From Prosapia bicincta (Eukaryota; Arthropoda; Insecta; Hemiptera; Cercopidae): DNA of 64,000 nt. The position numbers were made by a program, and so were the translations under genes. The notes below the pieces were generated by a model, which searched no databases, was not told where the DNA came from, and worked only from the letters and a program-made list of their open reading frames with translations. Positions 62,395-64,000 of the stretch are shown here, piece by piece (within the stretch, counting starts at the first letter, position 1; each line of letters opens with the position of its first letter). The DNA is taken from assembly GCA_036971475.1 (NCBI GenBank), contig JBAIZL010000376.1, positions 1,521,501 through 1,585,500 of the forward strand, in the 5' to 3' direction.

Positions 62395-64000
62395 TTTTTT
62401 TTTCCAGGCGAAAAACCTATTTAGGTTATCATCGCCTAACTAAAGTTAAGTTTGTAAAATAAATATTACATAAAATTAATCAAAATAAAACAAAATAAAT
62501 GTTTGAAACTAATTGTGATTATATTTATCTAAAATTAAAGAACCTAAAATTATAAAAAATTTAAATATTGTTAAATAGATTAAAGGTGGCGTAAGAAAGC
62601 GAGGACACGGTCGATAGCCGTGACATCGTCTCTTAAAACCACTTTTAAACTACCTCGAAGATCGTAACGTATATACAAATTTGTCAACTCATTACAATCA
62701 AGCAGGATATGCTTGATTGTAATATTATTTCTACATAACGGACATAGTGGTGGATCCTCATGTCGCATCAACCATCCATGCGTTAACAAAGAGTGGCCGA
62801 TGCGAAGTCGAGTTACCACCACTTCCTCCCTACGATTCGAACGAACAGATGTCCTCCATGGTCGGACGGTATTTTTGATGTCCCTCAGCTTGTTTCTATT
62901 TACATTTTGCCATTCTTCGTTCCAAACAGAGAATAGTGTAGATTTAACTTTGCATACAAAATCTGATGCCATCACACGTTGTGTCGATGGCAACATACCT
63001 GTAGCTAATTTTGCACCTTCATCTGCTTTAGTGTTTCCGAATATTCCACAGTGACCAGGCACCCAGAAAAATGACACCTCGACACCTCGTAATTGGAGCG
63101 TATAGAGCACAAGATGTCTCCAACTAAAGGGTTCTTAGTGTACATTTCCTGAATAGCCTGGAGAGCACTTTTGGAATCACAACACACAAGATATTTAGAT
63201 TTTGCAGACGGAATTGATCTTAAAGCTTGGAAAATTGCATAAAGTTCTGCAGTAAACACGCTACAGGCTGAGGGCAATCCGTAAGTGAAAGTTTGTCCTT
63301 CCATATAAAATGCAGAACCTATCCCATTGTCCAGTTTTGAACCGTCTGTGAATATAGTCACAGTATGTTGGTGAGTTTGATGAATCTGCAAAAACTCCTG
63401 ACGATAAATAACGTCAGGAGTATTGTGTTTTAGGTACATGGACAATGAGAAGTCACATTTTGGATTTTGTATTGTCCATGGAGGGATGTAGCATGATGTT
63501 CGTTCGAATATAGGTGGATGTTCTAAATTTAGATTATTAAAAATGCGCAACGTTCTTATTCCGAAGGGAGCAGTTGAACGTTGACGCACATTGTAACGAT
63601 CCTCGAGGTGGTTATCAAAAACTGCTTTGAATGCCGGATGTTTAGGTTTACTTCGAAGACCAGTGTAATAAGAAATTTGTAGCATTTGACGTCGCATAGA
63701 GAGAGATGGTTCTCCAGCTTCAACTAGAAGGCTGGAGATTGGGCTTGATCTAAAAGCACCAGTAGAAAGTCTAAGACCAGCGTGATGTATTGAATCCAGG
63801 AGTTTCAGAACCGTAGGTCGAGCAGATGAATAGGCTATACAGCCGTAATCTATGCGCGATCTTACAACGGCGCGATAGAAACGGAGCATACAGGTTCTGT
63901 CTGCTCCCCAATTTGTACCACTTAGAACTCTCAACATATCCAATATCTTGCTGCACCGGGTCCTCAAATCACGCACATGCGGATTCCATGAAAGTCTTTT
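62395..64000 (-). mobile_element. I-type LINE copy 5 (runs off the right edge)
   Basis: Only nine A residues remain in the tail. The terminal stem-loop at 62,406-62,437 has loop attt. The 3' UTR and ORF2 C-terminal third match copies 1-4. The insertion follows tttacaca; the other target-site copy is outside the window. Confidence 0.93.
62580..64000 (-). pseudogene. LINE ORF2, copy 5, frameshifted and partial
   Basis: From the window edge the frame is open through the post-RT region and the start of RNase H (TDGS, TAELYA, CDSKSAL) to about 63,099, where 4 bp are missing relative to the other copies (aattggagcg then tatagag). PGHCGIFGN and the Cys/His finger lie in another frame (62,580-63,110). 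One extra A near 62,583 also removes the last residues after FLRHL. This copy cannot make a complete ORF2. Confidence 0.88.

Overview
The window looks like repeat-dense arthropod (probably insect) nuclear DNA. The grounds are AT-rich flanks, I/Jockey-type LINEs with poly(A) tails, BEL/Pao reverse transcriptase, pogo-type and Mutator-like DNA transposons, and the absence of operons or bacterial-type genes. I see no conventional host gene, tRNA, rRNA or CRISPR array. Nearly every recognisable coding stretch belongs to a mobile or virus-like element.

Positions 1-31,657 hold a tandem array with a 6.13 kb period (starts at 1, 6133, 15865, 21997 and 28130; the first unit continues off the left edge and the last is truncated). 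Each unit is a composite, in order: BEL/Pao RT fragment; LINE remnants; N-terminal half of a Mutator-like (NOF/MULE-type) transposase; a 134-aa ORF overlapping a 283-aa ORF of unknown family; a second, 294-aa version of that ORF from an internal 1.15 kb duplication; and a Jockey RT fragment. The 283/294-aa ORFs are intact in all eight full-length copies although the transposon pieces around them are broken. They are the best candidate for an undescribed or virus-derived gene. Unit B carries an extra 3.6 kb LINE.

At 31,658 the array stops and the C-terminal half of the same transposase resumes (to 32,440), followed by two tandem Ulp1-type cysteine protease domains and a PHD-like zinc finger (32,511-33,104 and 38,884-39,713). 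These are split by a full-length LINE. The array therefore sits inside a Mutator-like element that carries SUMO-protease-like domains. A second, divergent copy of the transposase N-half lies at 40,424-41,649, abutting a LINE gag fragment.

From 44 kb to 64 kb there is a truncated Jockey LINE, a pogo-like transposon (pogo-1) interrupted by a second pogo-like element (pogo-2, TA target duplication, internal palindromes), and three more copies of the I-type LINE. The LINE family has full-length copies at 33,105-38,883, 49,649-55,398 and 56,132-61,931, a 5'-truncated copy at 8,313-11,899, and one running off the right edge from 62,395. All five lie on the minus strand. The four with both ends visible have 12-14 bp target-site duplications. 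The full-length copies encode a zinc-knuckle gag-like ORF1 and a 1231-aa endonuclease-RT-RNase H ORF2. The copy at 56,132 has a strongly divergent ORF1 between conserved flanks.
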